From: JBBDWK01 sp040902885
Lineage (GTDB): Bacteria > Acidobacteriota > Terriglobia > Bryobacterales > Bryobacteraceae
Assembly: GCA_040902885.1 (NCBI GenBank)
Contig: JBBDWK010000030.1
Coordinates: forward strand, 1 to 34,914
Direction: 5' to 3'
Length of the DNA stretch: 34,914 nucleotides
Shown: one piece after another, positions 8,399 through 16,727 of the stretch
Position numbering within the stretch: the first letter of the stretch is position 1
How the letters are laid out: each line of letters begins with the position of its first letter
The notes under the pieces: generated by a model
The model's input: the letters and a program-made list of their open reading frames with translations, nothing else
Database searches by the model: none
Told to the model about the DNA's origin: nothing
Made by a program: the position numbers and the translations under genes

Positions 8399-8430
8399 GC
8401 GGAATGCTAAGGTAAAACAGAGAAAATAAC

Positions 8431-10827
8431 ATGCTACTGGACGCACGGCACGCTCTCCGCATGCTAGCCAATAATCGCGCGTTCACCGTTGTTTCGGTGT
8501 TGACGCTCGCCCTGGGAATCGGCGCGGCAACCGCCATCTTCACCGTCGTAAATAGCGTACTGCTCGAACCGCTTCGTTACCGAGATGCTGGCCGCATTGT
8601 GAGCATTACGACCAAGTGGAAGCATACCGGCAGAATCAATCCTCGCCTTACCGGCGGAGACCTGGTGGATATCCGTCAGGAGGACGGCGTCTTCGAAGCC
8701 CTCAGCCCTTACGTGGGCGGCGAGGTTGGCGTGCAGCTTGGCGGGGAGGCACAGTTCACGGGAGTCTCCTTGGTGAACGCGGGCTTCTTCCACGTCTTTG
8801 GTGTACTGCCGATCTACGGACGCACCTTTAATGACGATGAGGCGGAACGTGCCGCGATGGTAGGTCTTGCCTTCGCAACGCGGAACTTCGGCAGCGGCGC
8901 AGGTGCGCTCGGGAAGACGCTGAAGGTCGAGAATCGGGCGTACGAAATCGTAGGTGTTCTGCCGCCGGGACTTCAGTTCCCCGACAAGTGCGAGGTTTGG
9001 GTTGCCGCGCCGGTAACTCCGGACAACCTGAATCGCACCGCCTACAACTACAGGGCCGTGGCGAGGCTAAAGGCGGGCCGTACTCTCGACGGAGCGCGGG
9101 CCCGGTTGGAGACCGTAGGCGCGCGTCTCGAGGCTGCGTATCCGGACAGCAACCGGAACAAGACCTTCGCGGCGATCCCGCTGCAAGAGCAGATGGTGGG
9201 GCCGGTCCGGTCCACGCTCTTGCTTTTCCTGGGCGCCGTAGGTCTGGTGCTGCTCATCGCCTGCGCGAATGTCGCCAACCTGCTGCTGGCGCGGACTCCC
9301 TCGCGGGCGCGCGAGATCGCCGTGCGGGCAGCCCTGGGAGCGAGCCGCTGGCGTATCATCCGGCAGTTGACCATCGAGAATGTATTGCTTGCCGCCGCTG
9401 CGACAGCCCTCGGTGTGGCGTTCGCGCACTTCGGAGTGGAAGCGCTTCTGCGGCTCGCACCGGAGAATCTGCCGCGTATCGGCGAAGTGCGGATGCATCG
9501 CACGGCCCTGGCATTCGCAGTTTTGGTGTCGATGGCTTCGAGCCTGCTCTTCGGGCTGGCGCCGGCGTGGCACGCCTCGCGCGTGGAAGCCCGCGGGGCG
9601 CTGAAGCAGGGCGGATCGCGCGGCGTAATCGGGCGCGGATCAGGCCGCTTGCGCAATGCCCTGGTGATTGCCGAGATCGCGTTGTCGTTCGTACTGGCGA
9701 TCGGGGCGGGGCTGCTCTTCCGAAGCTTCATGGCTCTCACCACGGTCGAGCTGGGTTATCGGGCGGAGGGAATTCTTGTCATGTACGCCCATGCTCCGGC
9801 GCGAACCATGCAGGAGCATCTCCAGGTGGGAAGGCTGTACCAGAACCTGCTGGGCGAACTGCGAGAGATTCCGGGCGTGCTGTCTTCCGCGGCGGCAATG
9901 GGATTGCCCGGCGGGCGGTATGGGTCCAACGGCAGCTACGCCGTGGAAGGCAAGCATGTCTTCGCGGCAGGCAGCAAAATGCCCCACGCGGGATTCCGGC
10001 TGGCGAGTCCGGGATACTTTTCGGCCATGGGCATCCCTCTCGTCCGGGGACGCGATTTTACAGCGCAGGACGTCTATGACGCCCCGTTTGTGGCGGTGGT
10101 GAGCCAGGCCCTGGTGCGGGATACCTTTCCGGACGAAAACCCCATCGGCAGGAGGATTCAGTTAGGCCTCGACAGCCCGGAGAAGTGGGTGACCATTGTG
10201 GGCGTGGCCGGGAATGTGCGGCAGGATTCGCCGGCTTCGGCGCCCTATCCCGAGATTTACATGCCACTGCAGCAACATCCGTTCTACGGCAACGAGGTGC
10301 AGGTCGTGGTCCGTACCAGCATGCCACCCGCTTCGTTGGCCGGCGTGGTGCGCGAACGGGTCCAGGCGGCCATTCCAGAGACGGCGACCAAGTTCACCAC
10401 GATGCGGACGTTGCTGGCGGATTCCATCGCAACCCCACGCTTTCGCATGGCCCTGGTGGCTGTGTTCGCCGGACTGGCGCTGCTGCTGGCGATGGGCGGG
10501 GTATATGGGGTGATGACCTATATCACCGTGGAGCGCACGGCGGAGATGGGTGTGAGAATCGCGTTGGGCGCGACTTCGCGGGATGTGATGCGTCTGATTC
10601 TGGCGCGGGCCGTCCTCCTGGCGGCTATCGGGCTGACGGTGGGTCTGGCGGCGTCTGTGGCTCTGAGCGGATTGGTCGCGAGCATGTTGTTCGGACTCGA
10701 ACCCACCGATACGGCGACTTACGTGGGTGTGTCCGTCGCGCTGGCGCTGACGACGCTCGCAGCCGCCGCCATGCCGGCCTGGAGGGCGGGGCGCATCGAC
10801 CCGGCCCAGGCCATCCGGGAGGAGTAG
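8431..10827 (+). CDS. Orphan MacB/FtsX-type ABC permease (ADOP architecture)
   Basis: 798 residues from ATG 8431. The start has the classic form DARHALRMLANNRAFTVVSV with a first membrane segment (VSVLTLALGIGAATAIFTVV). A MacB-like periplasmic domain follows (to about 265), then an FtsX permease block (VGLVLLIACANVANLLLAR, EIAVRAALGASRWRIIRQL). A second cycle has a membrane segment (ALVIAEIALSFVLAIGAGLL), a periplasmic domain and a C-terminal FtsX block (EMGVRIALGATSRDVMRLIL) ending PAWRAGRIDPAQAIREE. This is two MacB-type halves in one chain, the 'acidobacterial duplicated orphan permease' form. No ABC ATPase gene is adjacent. MacB relatives work as mechanotransmission pumps for lipoproteins, toxins or peptides; the substrate here is unknown. 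The preceding TPR lipoprotein is the obvious candidate partner. Confidence 0.93.
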   Translation: MLLDARHALRMLANNRAFTVVSVLTLALGIGAATAIFTVVNSVLLEPLRYRDAGRIVSITTKWKHTGRINPRLTGGDLVDIRQEDGVFEALSPYVGGEVGVQLGGEAQFTGVSLVNAGFFHVFGVLPIYGRTFNDDEAERAAMVGLAFATRNFGSGAGALGKTLKVENRAYEIVGVLPPGLQFPDKCEVWVAAPVTPDNLNRTAYNYRAVARLKAGRTLDGARARLETVGARLEAAYPDSNRNKTFAAIPLQEQMVGPVRSTLLLFLGAVGLVLLIACANVANLLLARTPSRAREIAVRAALGASRWRIIRQLTIENVLLAAAATALGVAFAHFGVEALLRLAPENLPRIGEVRMHRTALAFAVLVSMASSLLFGLAPAWHASRVEARGALKQGGSRGVIGRGSGRLRNALVIAEIALSFVLAIGAGLLFRSFMALTTVELGYRAEGILVMYAHAPARTMQEHLQVGRLYQNLLGELREIPGVLSSAAAMGLPGGRYGSNGSYAVEGKHVFAAGSKMPHAGFRLASPGYFSAMGIPLVRGRDFTAQDVYDAPFVAVVSQALVRDTFPDENPIGRRIQLGLDSPEKWVTIVGVAGNVRQDSPASAPYPEIYMPLQQHPFYGNEVQVVVRTSMPPASLAGVVRERVQAAIPETATKFTTMRTLLADSIATPRFRMALVAVFAGLALLLAMGGVYGVMTYITVERTAEMGVRIALGATSRDVMRLILARAVLLAAIGLTVGLAASVALSGLVASMLFGLEPTDTATYVGVSVALALTTLAAAAMPAWRAGRIDPAQAIREE

Positions 10828-10942
10828 GCGTCGAGGGTGCATGCGCCACGTCAGCCGTTGTGGGACAGGCCCTCGGCCGACAAGCGCTAACTTAACGTCT
10901 GACCAACCGAGCGGCCCGCGTGAGATGATGCAACAGTAGGCG

Positions 10943-12130
10943 ATGAGCATTTACGACACGATCGGCGTGCGCACCATCATCAACGCGAAAGGCACCTCCA
11001 CACGCGTCTCCGGTGCCTTGCTGTCGCCGGAAGTCACGGCTGCCATGCAGGAGGCCGCGCAGTATTGCGTCGACATGGCCGAGATTCAAGCGGCCGCGAG
11101 CAGGATCATCGCTGAGGTCACGGGTGCCGAAGCAGGCATCGTCACCTCGGGCGCCGCGGCCGGACTCCTGCTGGGCACCGCCGCCTGTGTGGCGGGCCTC
11201 GACCCAGCCAAAATGGCGCGCCTGCCCGACACCACCGGCATGAAGAGTGAAGTGGTGATGGTGCGCAGCCAGCGCAATCAGTATGACCATGCCATCCGCT
11301 CGGCCGGCGTCCACATCGTAGAAGCCGGTTTGCCCGACCGCGTTGCGGGCGCGGGCGTCCGAGACGCCGAGCCGTGGGAGATCGCCGCCGCCGTGACCGA
11401 GCGCACCGCCGCCATCGTCTACGTGGCCAACGCGAGCGCTCGCCCCATGATCGAGGAAGTAGCCGGCGTGGCCAATTCCAAACACGTGCCGCTGCTCGTC
11501 GACGCGGCCGCGCAACTGCCGCCCGCCGCCAACCTCCGCCGCTTTCTCGCTGCCGGGGCCGACCTGGTGGCCTTCTCAGGCGGCAAGGCAATCGGCGGCC
11601 CGCAAGGCTCCGGCATCCTCTGTGGCGGGCGCGACCTCATTATGTCGGCCGTACTTCAGCAACTCGACCTCGACATCGCCTGGGAGCAATGGTCGCCCCC
11701 CCGGAGTCTGATCGATAAAAACCGGCTGGCAGGACTGCCCCCGCACGGGATCGGCCGGCAGTGCAAGGTGGGCAAGGAAACCATCGTGGGCCTGCTGGTG
11801 GCGCTTCGCCGCTTCCTCGCTGAGAATGAGCAAGCCCGCCATGACCGCTTGCTCGGCCTGGTGAAGCGGCTCGATTCGGCCACCGGCTCCCTCCGCAACG
11901 CCCTGACCGAAGTGCGTACCGGCGGCGCGACACCCAGGTTCATCCTCACGCTCGAGCGCGGCTTCAAAATGACCGGCATGGACGTCTGTGTTGCGCTGCA
12001 AAACGGCACCCCGTCTATCCACGTGGATCCTTCGCAGGCAGCCAGCGGCATCATCGGCTTTAGCCCTGCCTGCCTGCGTCCGGAAGACCCGGACGCCATC
12101 GGCCGCAGGCTGCGGGAACTGATCGGATAG
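10943..12130 (+). CDS. PLP-dependent SelA/DgaE-like enzyme (aminotransferase fold I)
   Basis: 395 residues from ATG 10943. The start IYDTIGVRTIINAKGTSTRV is the entry motif of SelA-like fold-type-I PLP enzymes. The PLP site is clear: the Schiff-base Lys is K215 in DLVAFSGGKAIGGPQGSG, and the Asp that contacts the pyridine nitrogen is D187 in VPLLVDAAAQLPP. The family includes L-seryl-tRNA(Sec) selenium transferase and D-glucosaminate-6-phosphate ammonia-lyase (DgaE). Length is shorter than bacterial SelA (about 460), and the N-terminal tRNA-binding extension is missing. With no selB or selC nearby, a small-molecule lyase or aldolase role is more likely than selenocysteine synthesis. The gene appears to be monocistronic; 115 bases separate it from the permease. 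The exact substrate cannot be told. Confidence 0.85.
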   Translation: MSIYDTIGVRTIINAKGTSTRVSGALLSPEVTAAMQEAAQYCVDMAEIQAAASRIIAEVTGAEAGIVTSGAAAGLLLGTAACVAGLDPAKMARLPDTTGMKSEVVMVRSQRNQYDHAIRSAGVHIVEAGLPDRVAGAGVRDAEPWEIAAAVTERTAAIVYVANASARPMIEEVAGVANSKHVPLLVDAAAQLPPAANLRRFLAAGADLVAFSGGKAIGGPQGSGILCGGRDLIMSAVLQQLDLDIAWEQWSPPRSLIDKNRLAGLPPHGIGRQCKVGKETIVGLLVALRRFLAENEQARHDRLLGLVKRLDSATGSLRNALTEVRTGGATPRFILTLERGFKMTGMDVCVALQNGTPSIHVDPSQAASGIIGFSPACLRPEDPDAIGRRLRELIG

Positions 12131-12144
12131 CACGAACTCTCCGC

Positions 12145-12300
12145 GCGATTGGAGGGAGTCGTCTCGTAGGTCTGCTGATTCAGCCGGGCCATCAGCGTCG
12201 GCAGGTCGGCAATGCCGTCAGCCGACAGGCCTCGCACCGACGCCTGCAGGCTCGCCAAGATGAGCGCCGTTTCGGCATCATCGAGTGCCACGCCAGGTGT
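12145..12300 (-). pseudogene. Decayed fragment of a SpoIIE/RsbU-type serine phosphatase
   Basis: Read on the minus strand, this stretch translates to ALILASLQASVRGLSADG and then IADLPTLMARLNQQTYETTP-SNR. It matches from memory the central part of PP2C-type SpoIIE/RsbU phosphatases (...AALLMASLQASLRG...LNRLLYEATPSNRYATFFY). The match stops abruptly at SNR, where the conserved YATFFY should follow, and the upstream GDVSGKG part is replaced by LDDAETA. The fragment is therefore about 52 codons of a roughly 200-residue domain, with no start and no catalytic ends. It begins 15 bases after the PLP-enzyme stop. This is the residue of a lost gene, not a working one. Confidence 0.55.
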
Positions 12301-12772
12301 CGGGCACTCGGGCCGCGGGAATGATCTGTGCACGGATCTGCCGAAGGGGGATTCACCGCCCTTGGCGAAAAACTTCTCGCGTCTCTGCAACCGTTTCCAC
12401 CGCCCCGCCTTTTGCCAGCCCCACCTGGTTCAGTAACCTGAAATTGGCGCAAACAGCGACGACGCTCGCGGAGCGGGCAGTTCAAACCAGGCTGAGCATG
12501 CTCGCTGACGCTGGCTGGAGATAGTTCACGCGATTCAAGGCATTGTAGGGGCAAATTTGGAGCCTGTAAAAGCGAATAACACCCCTGCCCATACGGAGTT
12601 AGAGAATTTTTCCAAACAAAGCCAATTTTGAACCCGCCCGGCAACGTTCCCACTCACCGAACCGCCGCAAACCGCTCCGTTTGCCTTTCCGCGCGGCGAC
12701 GACAGGAAGCGCTTGTTGCTCGCACTAGAACGGCCGTAGGCCCATGACCTACGATATAATTTCTTCGGAGAC
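12301..12772. other. Gene-poor stretch, probably decayed sequence
   Basis: About 470 bases without a convincing gene. On the minus strand at about 12340-12467 one frame reads VVAVCANFRLLNQVGLAKGG and then AVETVAETREVFRQGR between two stops. It has coding-like composition but I could not assign it; it may be another remnant. Base composition falls in 12540-12640 (AT-richer than the neighbours). A -10 element near the end (12755-12760) belongs to the next gene. No RNA gene or transposase end was recognised. Confidence 0.5.
12755..12760 (+). promoter_or_regulatory. Consensus -10 element before the cytochrome gene
   Basis: A perfect TATAAT at 12755-12760 sits 12 bases before the first in-frame start (TTG 12773) and 30 before the ATG at 12791. 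No clear -35 hexamer is present 16-18 bases upstream, so the promoter may need an activator. A start of transcription near 12767 would give a leader of only about 6 nt (to TTG) or 24 nt (to ATG). Confidence 0.4.
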
Positions 12773-15091
12773 TTGAAACTGCGACTGCGCATGCGCCTGC
12801 CGACTCCGATCCTGCCGCTCGCGGCGGTGGTTGTTTTGGTGTGTCCGGCGGCATCTACGCCCGAATACGATCAGGCTGTGCGCCCCTTCCTTGAGAAGCA
12901 CTGCGCCGCCTGCCACAACAATCGAGCAAAGACCGGCGACGTCAGCTTCGAGTTCGAAAGCGCCGAGGCGGCACTTTCCGACCCACTGCTATGGGAGGAA
13001 GCGCTGCTCAAGCTGCGCAGCGGGCAGATGCCGCCGCCGGGGGCCAAGCGTCCTACCGAAGCCGAGACGCAACCGGTGGTTCGATGGATTGAACGCGAGC
13101 TGGACCGCATGGCAGCGCATGTCAAACTCGATCCCGGGCGCGTGACTGTGCGCCGTTTGAACCGTGCCGAATACAACCACACGGTTCGCGATCTCCTGGC
13201 GATCCCTTTCCGGCCCGGCGACGATTTCCCCGCCGACGACTCCGGCTATGGATTCGACAACATCGGCGACGTGCTCTCCCTGCCGCCGCTGCTGATGGAG
13301 AACTATCTGCGTGCGGCGGACCGCATCGCCGCCTACATCGTTCCCTCCGGCAAAGCGCGGACGCCGACGCTCGAACGCTATATCTGCGATGTTCGGGAAC
13401 AGGCCCGGCGCATTCACAACGACGATCCCGAGGGCTATCCGTATCCGCCAGGAGCATTCGAGGCGACGCACTTCTTTCCCGTCGATGCCGAGTACGAGTT
13501 GGTTCTCCGGATGAAGGACCGGCGCAAGGACAAGACCGAGATTGTTCCGATTGAGTTCTATTTCGACGGCGAGAAAGTCGGAGATTTTCAGGTTCAGGAT
13601 GGCGAGTATCAGCAGGGCGTCTTCACCGTCCGCCGCTTCGTGACCGCCGGCCGGCATACGCTGTACGGCGACTTCGCCAAACCCTACACGAATATCGAGG
13701 ACTGGGACGAGCAGAGCTACGGCAAAGCGCTATTCAAGCAGGAGCGTCGCATCTTCGTGGACGCGCTCGAAGTGCAGGGTCCTTTCAACTACGATCACCG
13801 CCAGAGCACGGCCTATCGCAAGCTGTTCGTGTGTCAGGAACGGACCGAAGACTGCGCCCAGCGGATCCTGCACGCGCTGGCGCGGCGCGCGTACCGTCGT
13901 CCGCCAGCCCAGCGGGAAATAGACCAGCTCACCGGACTGGTCGCGCTGGCCCGGAAGCATGGAGATTCCTTCGAAACGGGGATTCAGCTTGCGCTGAAGG
14001 CCGTGCTCGTATCGCCCAACTTCCTGTATCGTATCGAGCGCGATCCCGACCCGGCCAAGATTCACGCCGTATCCAATCTCGATCTGGCTTCGCGGCTTTC
14101 GTACTTTCTGTGGAGCAGCACGCCGGACGAAGAGCTGCTCGCGCTCGCGGAGCAGAGCCGGCTGCGGGAGCCGGCGGTTCTCGAAGCGCAGGTGCGGCGC
14201 ATGCTGAAGGACCCCAAGTCGGAAGCGCTGGTGAAGAACTTCGCGGGGCAGTGGCTGCAGCTTCGCAACCTGGACAAGGCATCGCCCGACCCGGACCTGT
14301 TCCCGAAGTTCAACGACTATTTGCGCCAGGCGATGATCCGCGAGACGGAGCTTTACTTCGAGCATGTGATGCGCAACGACCGCAGCATTCTGGAGTTTGT
14401 CGATTCCAGCTATACCTTTCTCAATGCCCGGCTGGCGCACCACTACGGCATCGAAGGCGTGAGCGGAAGAGACTTCCGAAAGGTCGAGTTGCCCGTCTCG
14501 AACCGGGGCGGCGTGCTGACGCAGGCCAGCGTGCTTACGGTATCGTCGTATCCCACACGCACTTCGCCCGTGCTGCGCGGCCTGTGGGTGCTGGAGAATT
14601 TTCTGGGCGCGCCGCCTCCACCTCCGCCGGCGGGCGTTCCACAGCTTGACGAGCAAAAGATCGGCCTTGACCTGCCGCTGCGGAAACAACTCGAGCAGCA
14701 TCGCGCCGATCCGGGCTGCGCGGTCTGCCACACGCGGATGGACGCCATCGGCTTCGGACTCGAAAATTTCGACGCAGTGGGCGCATGGCGCACTCACGAT
14801 GGCAACTTTCCGGTGGACGCCGCGGGCACGCTGCCGGGCGGCAGCTCCTTTGAGGGGCCAGACGGTCTGAAGAAGATTCTGGCTCAAGACCGCGACGCGT
14901 TCGCCCGCACGCTCGCGGAAAAGATGATGACGTTCGCCCTGGGGCGCGGCGTGGAGCGCTCCGACCGTCCGGCGATCCAGCGGATTGCCCGGAACGTGGC
15001 GGCGAGCGAGTACCGGTTTTCCAGCCTGATTTTGGAGATCGTCAAAAGCGCGCCCTTCCGGATGCGAAGAGGCGAAGGAGTGCGGCAATGA
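12773..15091 (+). CDS. Exported c-type cytochrome, DUF1587/1595/1592/1588/1585 multidomain protein
   Basis: 772 residues from TTG 12773; the ATG at 12791 would remove six residues, and neither start has a well-spaced RBS. A signal peptide is followed by a short cytochrome-c-like segment with heme motif CAACH (residues 44-48) and a downstream MPPPGAKRPTEAE. Then come the family blocks: RRLNRAEYNHTVRDLLAI (DUF1587), a carbohydrate-binding-like beta region near 210-320, RILHALARRAYRRPPAQRE (DUF1595), LASRLSYFLWSSTPDEELL (DUF1592), FLGAPPPPPPAGVPQL with CAVCHTRMDAIGFGLENFD (DUF1588, second CxxCH) and DRDAFARTLAEKMMTFALGR (DUF1585). This set is abundant in Planctomycetes and Acidobacteria, and its function has not been established. 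It overlaps the DUF1552 gene by 4 bases, so the two are translated together. Probably periplasmic and heme-binding. Confidence 0.92.
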   Translation: MKLRLRMRLPTPILPLAAVVVLVCPAASTPEYDQAVRPFLEKHCAACHNNRAKTGDVSFEFESAEAALSDPLLWEEALLKLRSGQMPPPGAKRPTEAETQPVVRWIERELDRMAAHVKLDPGRVTVRRLNRAEYNHTVRDLLAIPFRPGDDFPADDSGYGFDNIGDVLSLPPLLMENYLRAADRIAAYIVPSGKARTPTLERYICDVREQARRIHNDDPEGYPYPPGAFEATHFFPVDAEYELVLRMKDRRKDKTEIVPIEFYFDGEKVGDFQVQDGEYQQGVFTVRRFVTAGRHTLYGDFAKPYTNIEDWDEQSYGKALFKQERRIFVDALEVQGPFNYDHRQSTAYRKLFVCQERTEDCAQRILHALARRAYRRPPAQREIDQLTGLVALARKHGDSFETGIQLALKAVLVSPNFLYRIERDPDPAKIHAVSNLDLASRLSYFLWSSTPDEELLALAEQSRLREPAVLEAQVRRMLKDPKSEALVKNFAGQWLQLRNLDKASPDPDLFPKFNDYLRQAMIRETELYFEHVMRNDRSILEFVDSSYTFLNARLAHHYGIEGVSGRDFRKVELPVSNRGGVLTQASVLTVSSYPTRTSPVLRGLWVLENFLGAPPPPPPAGVPQLDEQKIGLDLPLRKQLEQHRADPGCAVCHTRMDAIGFGLENFDAVGAWRTHDGNFPVDAAGTLPGGSSFEGPDGLKKILAQDRDAFARTLAEKMMTFALGRGVERSDRPAIQRIARNVAASEYRFSSLILEIVKSAPFRMRRGEGVRQ

Positions 15092-16443
15092 TCGCGAAGA
15101 AACATCTTTCAAGACGAACGATCCTGCGCGGCGCGGGAGCAACGCTGGCGCTGCCTTTCCTGGATGCGATGGCGCCCGCGTTCGCCAGCCCCACACGAAT
15201 TAAGGCCGGGGGACAGACGCGTTTGGCCGTGGTGTACGTGCCGAACGGCATCATCATGAAGGACTGGACGCCGGAGACGGAGGGCGCAGGCTACGAGTTG
15301 CCGCGAATTCTGGAGCCGCTGTCCGCCTTCCAAAAGGACTTTCTCCTGCTGAGCGGCCTGACGCAGAATAACGGCCGCGCACTGCTGGACGGGCCGGGCG
15401 ACCACGCGCGCGCCGCCGCTAGTTATCTTACGGGCGTCCATCCCAAGAAGACTGCCGGCGCGGATATCCGCGTGGGAATCTCCTTCGACCAGATCGCGGC
15501 CCAGCACGCCGGCAAGGCGACGCGCTTCGCATCGCTCGAACTGGGCTGCGAGAAGACCGGCATCGTGGGCAATTGCGATTCGGGATATAGCTGTGCCTAC
15601 AGCAACAACTTGGCTTGGCGCTCCGAGACCGCTCCCCTTCCCCCCGAAGTGAACCCGCGCCTGGTTTTCGAGCGTCTGTTCGGAAGCCTGGACGGTCCCA
15701 CGGACCCGGCATCGTTGAACAAGCGGCGCATCTACACCAGGAGCGTGCTCGATATCGTGCAGGAGGACACGCGCAGGCTGCGCGGCGACCTGGGCCCGAC
15801 GGACCGGCGCAAGCTGGACGAGTATCTGTTCGCCGTGCGCGAGATTGAGAAGCGGATTGCGGACTCCGAGAAGAGGGCGGATGCCGAAATTACGCCTGAC
15901 TTCGAGAAGCCCGCCGGCGCGCCGGTCGAGTTCGCGGAGCACGCGCGGCTGATGTTCGACCTGACGGCCATCGCGTTCCAGGCCGATCTGACGCGCGTGG
16001 TCACCATCATGCTGGCGCGCGAAGGCAGCAACCGCACCTACCGTGAAATCGGCATTTCCGAAGCGCACCACGGCATGTCGCACCACAAAGGAGACACGGA
16101 GAAGATCGAGAAGCTGGCCCAGATCAACCGGCATCACGTGGAGCAGTTCGCGTATTTCCTGGGCAAGCTGAAGGCGGCTCCGGACGGGGACGGCACGCTG
16201 CTCGACCACTCGATGGTGCTCTACGGCAGTGGCCTGAGCGACGGGAACCGCCACGATCATCACGATCTGCCGACGCTTCTGGCCGGACGCGCGGGCGGGG
16301 CCTTCAAGCCGGGGCGGCACATCCGGTATTCTCTGGAGACCCCGGCCACAAATCTGTCTCTGACCCTGCTGGGCCGCATGGGCGTGCAGCCGGAGTCGAT
16401 AGGAGACAGCACGGGCAGGCTGGAACACCTGACGGATTTGTAA
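15088..16443 (+). CDS. DUF1552 protein with Tat signal, partner of the cytochrome
   Basis: 451 residues from ATG 15088, which overlaps the previous stop (ATGA). The N-terminus is a Tat-type signal: SRRTILRGAGATLALPFL with the twin Arg, then cleavage near PAFA. The body matches DUF1552: RLAVVYVPNGIIMKDWTPE, LSGLTQNNGR, DHARAAASYLTG, SFDQIAAQHAGKATRFASLE, the mid-protein GCEKTGIVGNCDSGYSCAYS, and a C-terminal MVLYGSGLSDGNRHDHHDLP. The last region, with clustered His/Asp, looks like a metal site and is reminiscent of the related DUF1501 and alkaline-phosphatase-like proteins. Tat export implies that the protein folds, perhaps with a cofactor, before transport. The steady pairing with DUF1592-type cytochromes suggests a shared periplasmic complex or pathway; the reaction is unknown. 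Confidence 0.93.
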   Translation: MIAKKHLSRRTILRGAGATLALPFLDAMAPAFASPTRIKAGGQTRLAVVYVPNGIIMKDWTPETEGAGYELPRILEPLSAFQKDFLLLSGLTQNNGRALLDGPGDHARAAASYLTGVHPKKTAGADIRVGISFDQIAAQHAGKATRFASLELGCEKTGIVGNCDSGYSCAYSNNLAWRSETAPLPPEVNPRLVFERLFGSLDGPTDPASLNKRRIYTRSVLDIVQEDTRRLRGDLGPTDRRKLDEYLFAVREIEKRIADSEKRADAEITPDFEKPAGAPVEFAEHARLMFDLTAIAFQADLTRVVTIMLAREGSNRTYREIGISEAHHGMSHHKGDTEKIEKLAQINRHHVEQFAYFLGKLKAAPDGDGTLLDHSMVLYGSGLSDGNRHDHHDLPTLLAGRAGGAFKPGRHIRYSLETPATNLSLTLLGRMGVQPESIGDSTGRLEHLTDL

Positions 16444-16508
16444 GCGGAACAGGACGGCGCACCAAATCGGCAAAACATGGCGGGGCGCGTGGACCGTTGA
16501 CAAGGTGA

Positions 16509-16727
16509 CTACAGTCCGGTAAGCAGCTTTAACGCGAAGAAGAACTTGAGCACGACAATTATAACCAGCGCCAATACGAGCAATTGCATTAGCTGGATGA
16601 CAGCCCGCGCGCGCCGGCCAAACTCCCTTTCAAGGCCTCCCAGTATGCTGCGTTCAGGGACACGCCTTCGCTCAATCCACAAGGGAGTGAATATCGTCAG
16701 CACAGTCAGCACGGCCACAAAGAGCAT
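16509..16727 (-). CDS. Small two-helix membrane protein
   Basis: 72 residues, starting at ATG (complement of 16725-16727) directly after the TGA of the upstream minus-strand gene (complement of 16728-16730), so the two are translationally coupled. There are two hydrophobic helices: LFVAVLTVLTIFTPLWI at the start and LLVLALVIIVVLKFFFALKL at the end. A basic cytoplasmic or amphipathic linker lies between them (ERRRVPERSILGG, EREFGRRARAVI). No family was recognised. It converges on the DUF1552 gene. Being coupled to another membrane protein suggests a two-subunit membrane unit. Confidence 0.6.
   Translation of the reverse strand: MLFVAVLTVLTIFTPLWIERRRVPERSILGGLEREFGRRARAVIQLMQLLVLALVIIVVLKFFFALKLLTGL

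Noticed and set aside
12192..12653. 153-codon minus-strand frame in the gene-poor stretch
   Set aside because: Cys/Arg-rich composition and no RBS; another frame in the same place matches a SpoIIE phosphatase fragment better.
13730..16503. Long minus-strand open frames opposite the cytochrome and DUF1552 genes (13730-15196 and 15109-16503)
   Set aside because: They mirror well-supported genes, show no recognisable domains, and their Arg/Gln-rich composition follows from codon bias on the other strand.
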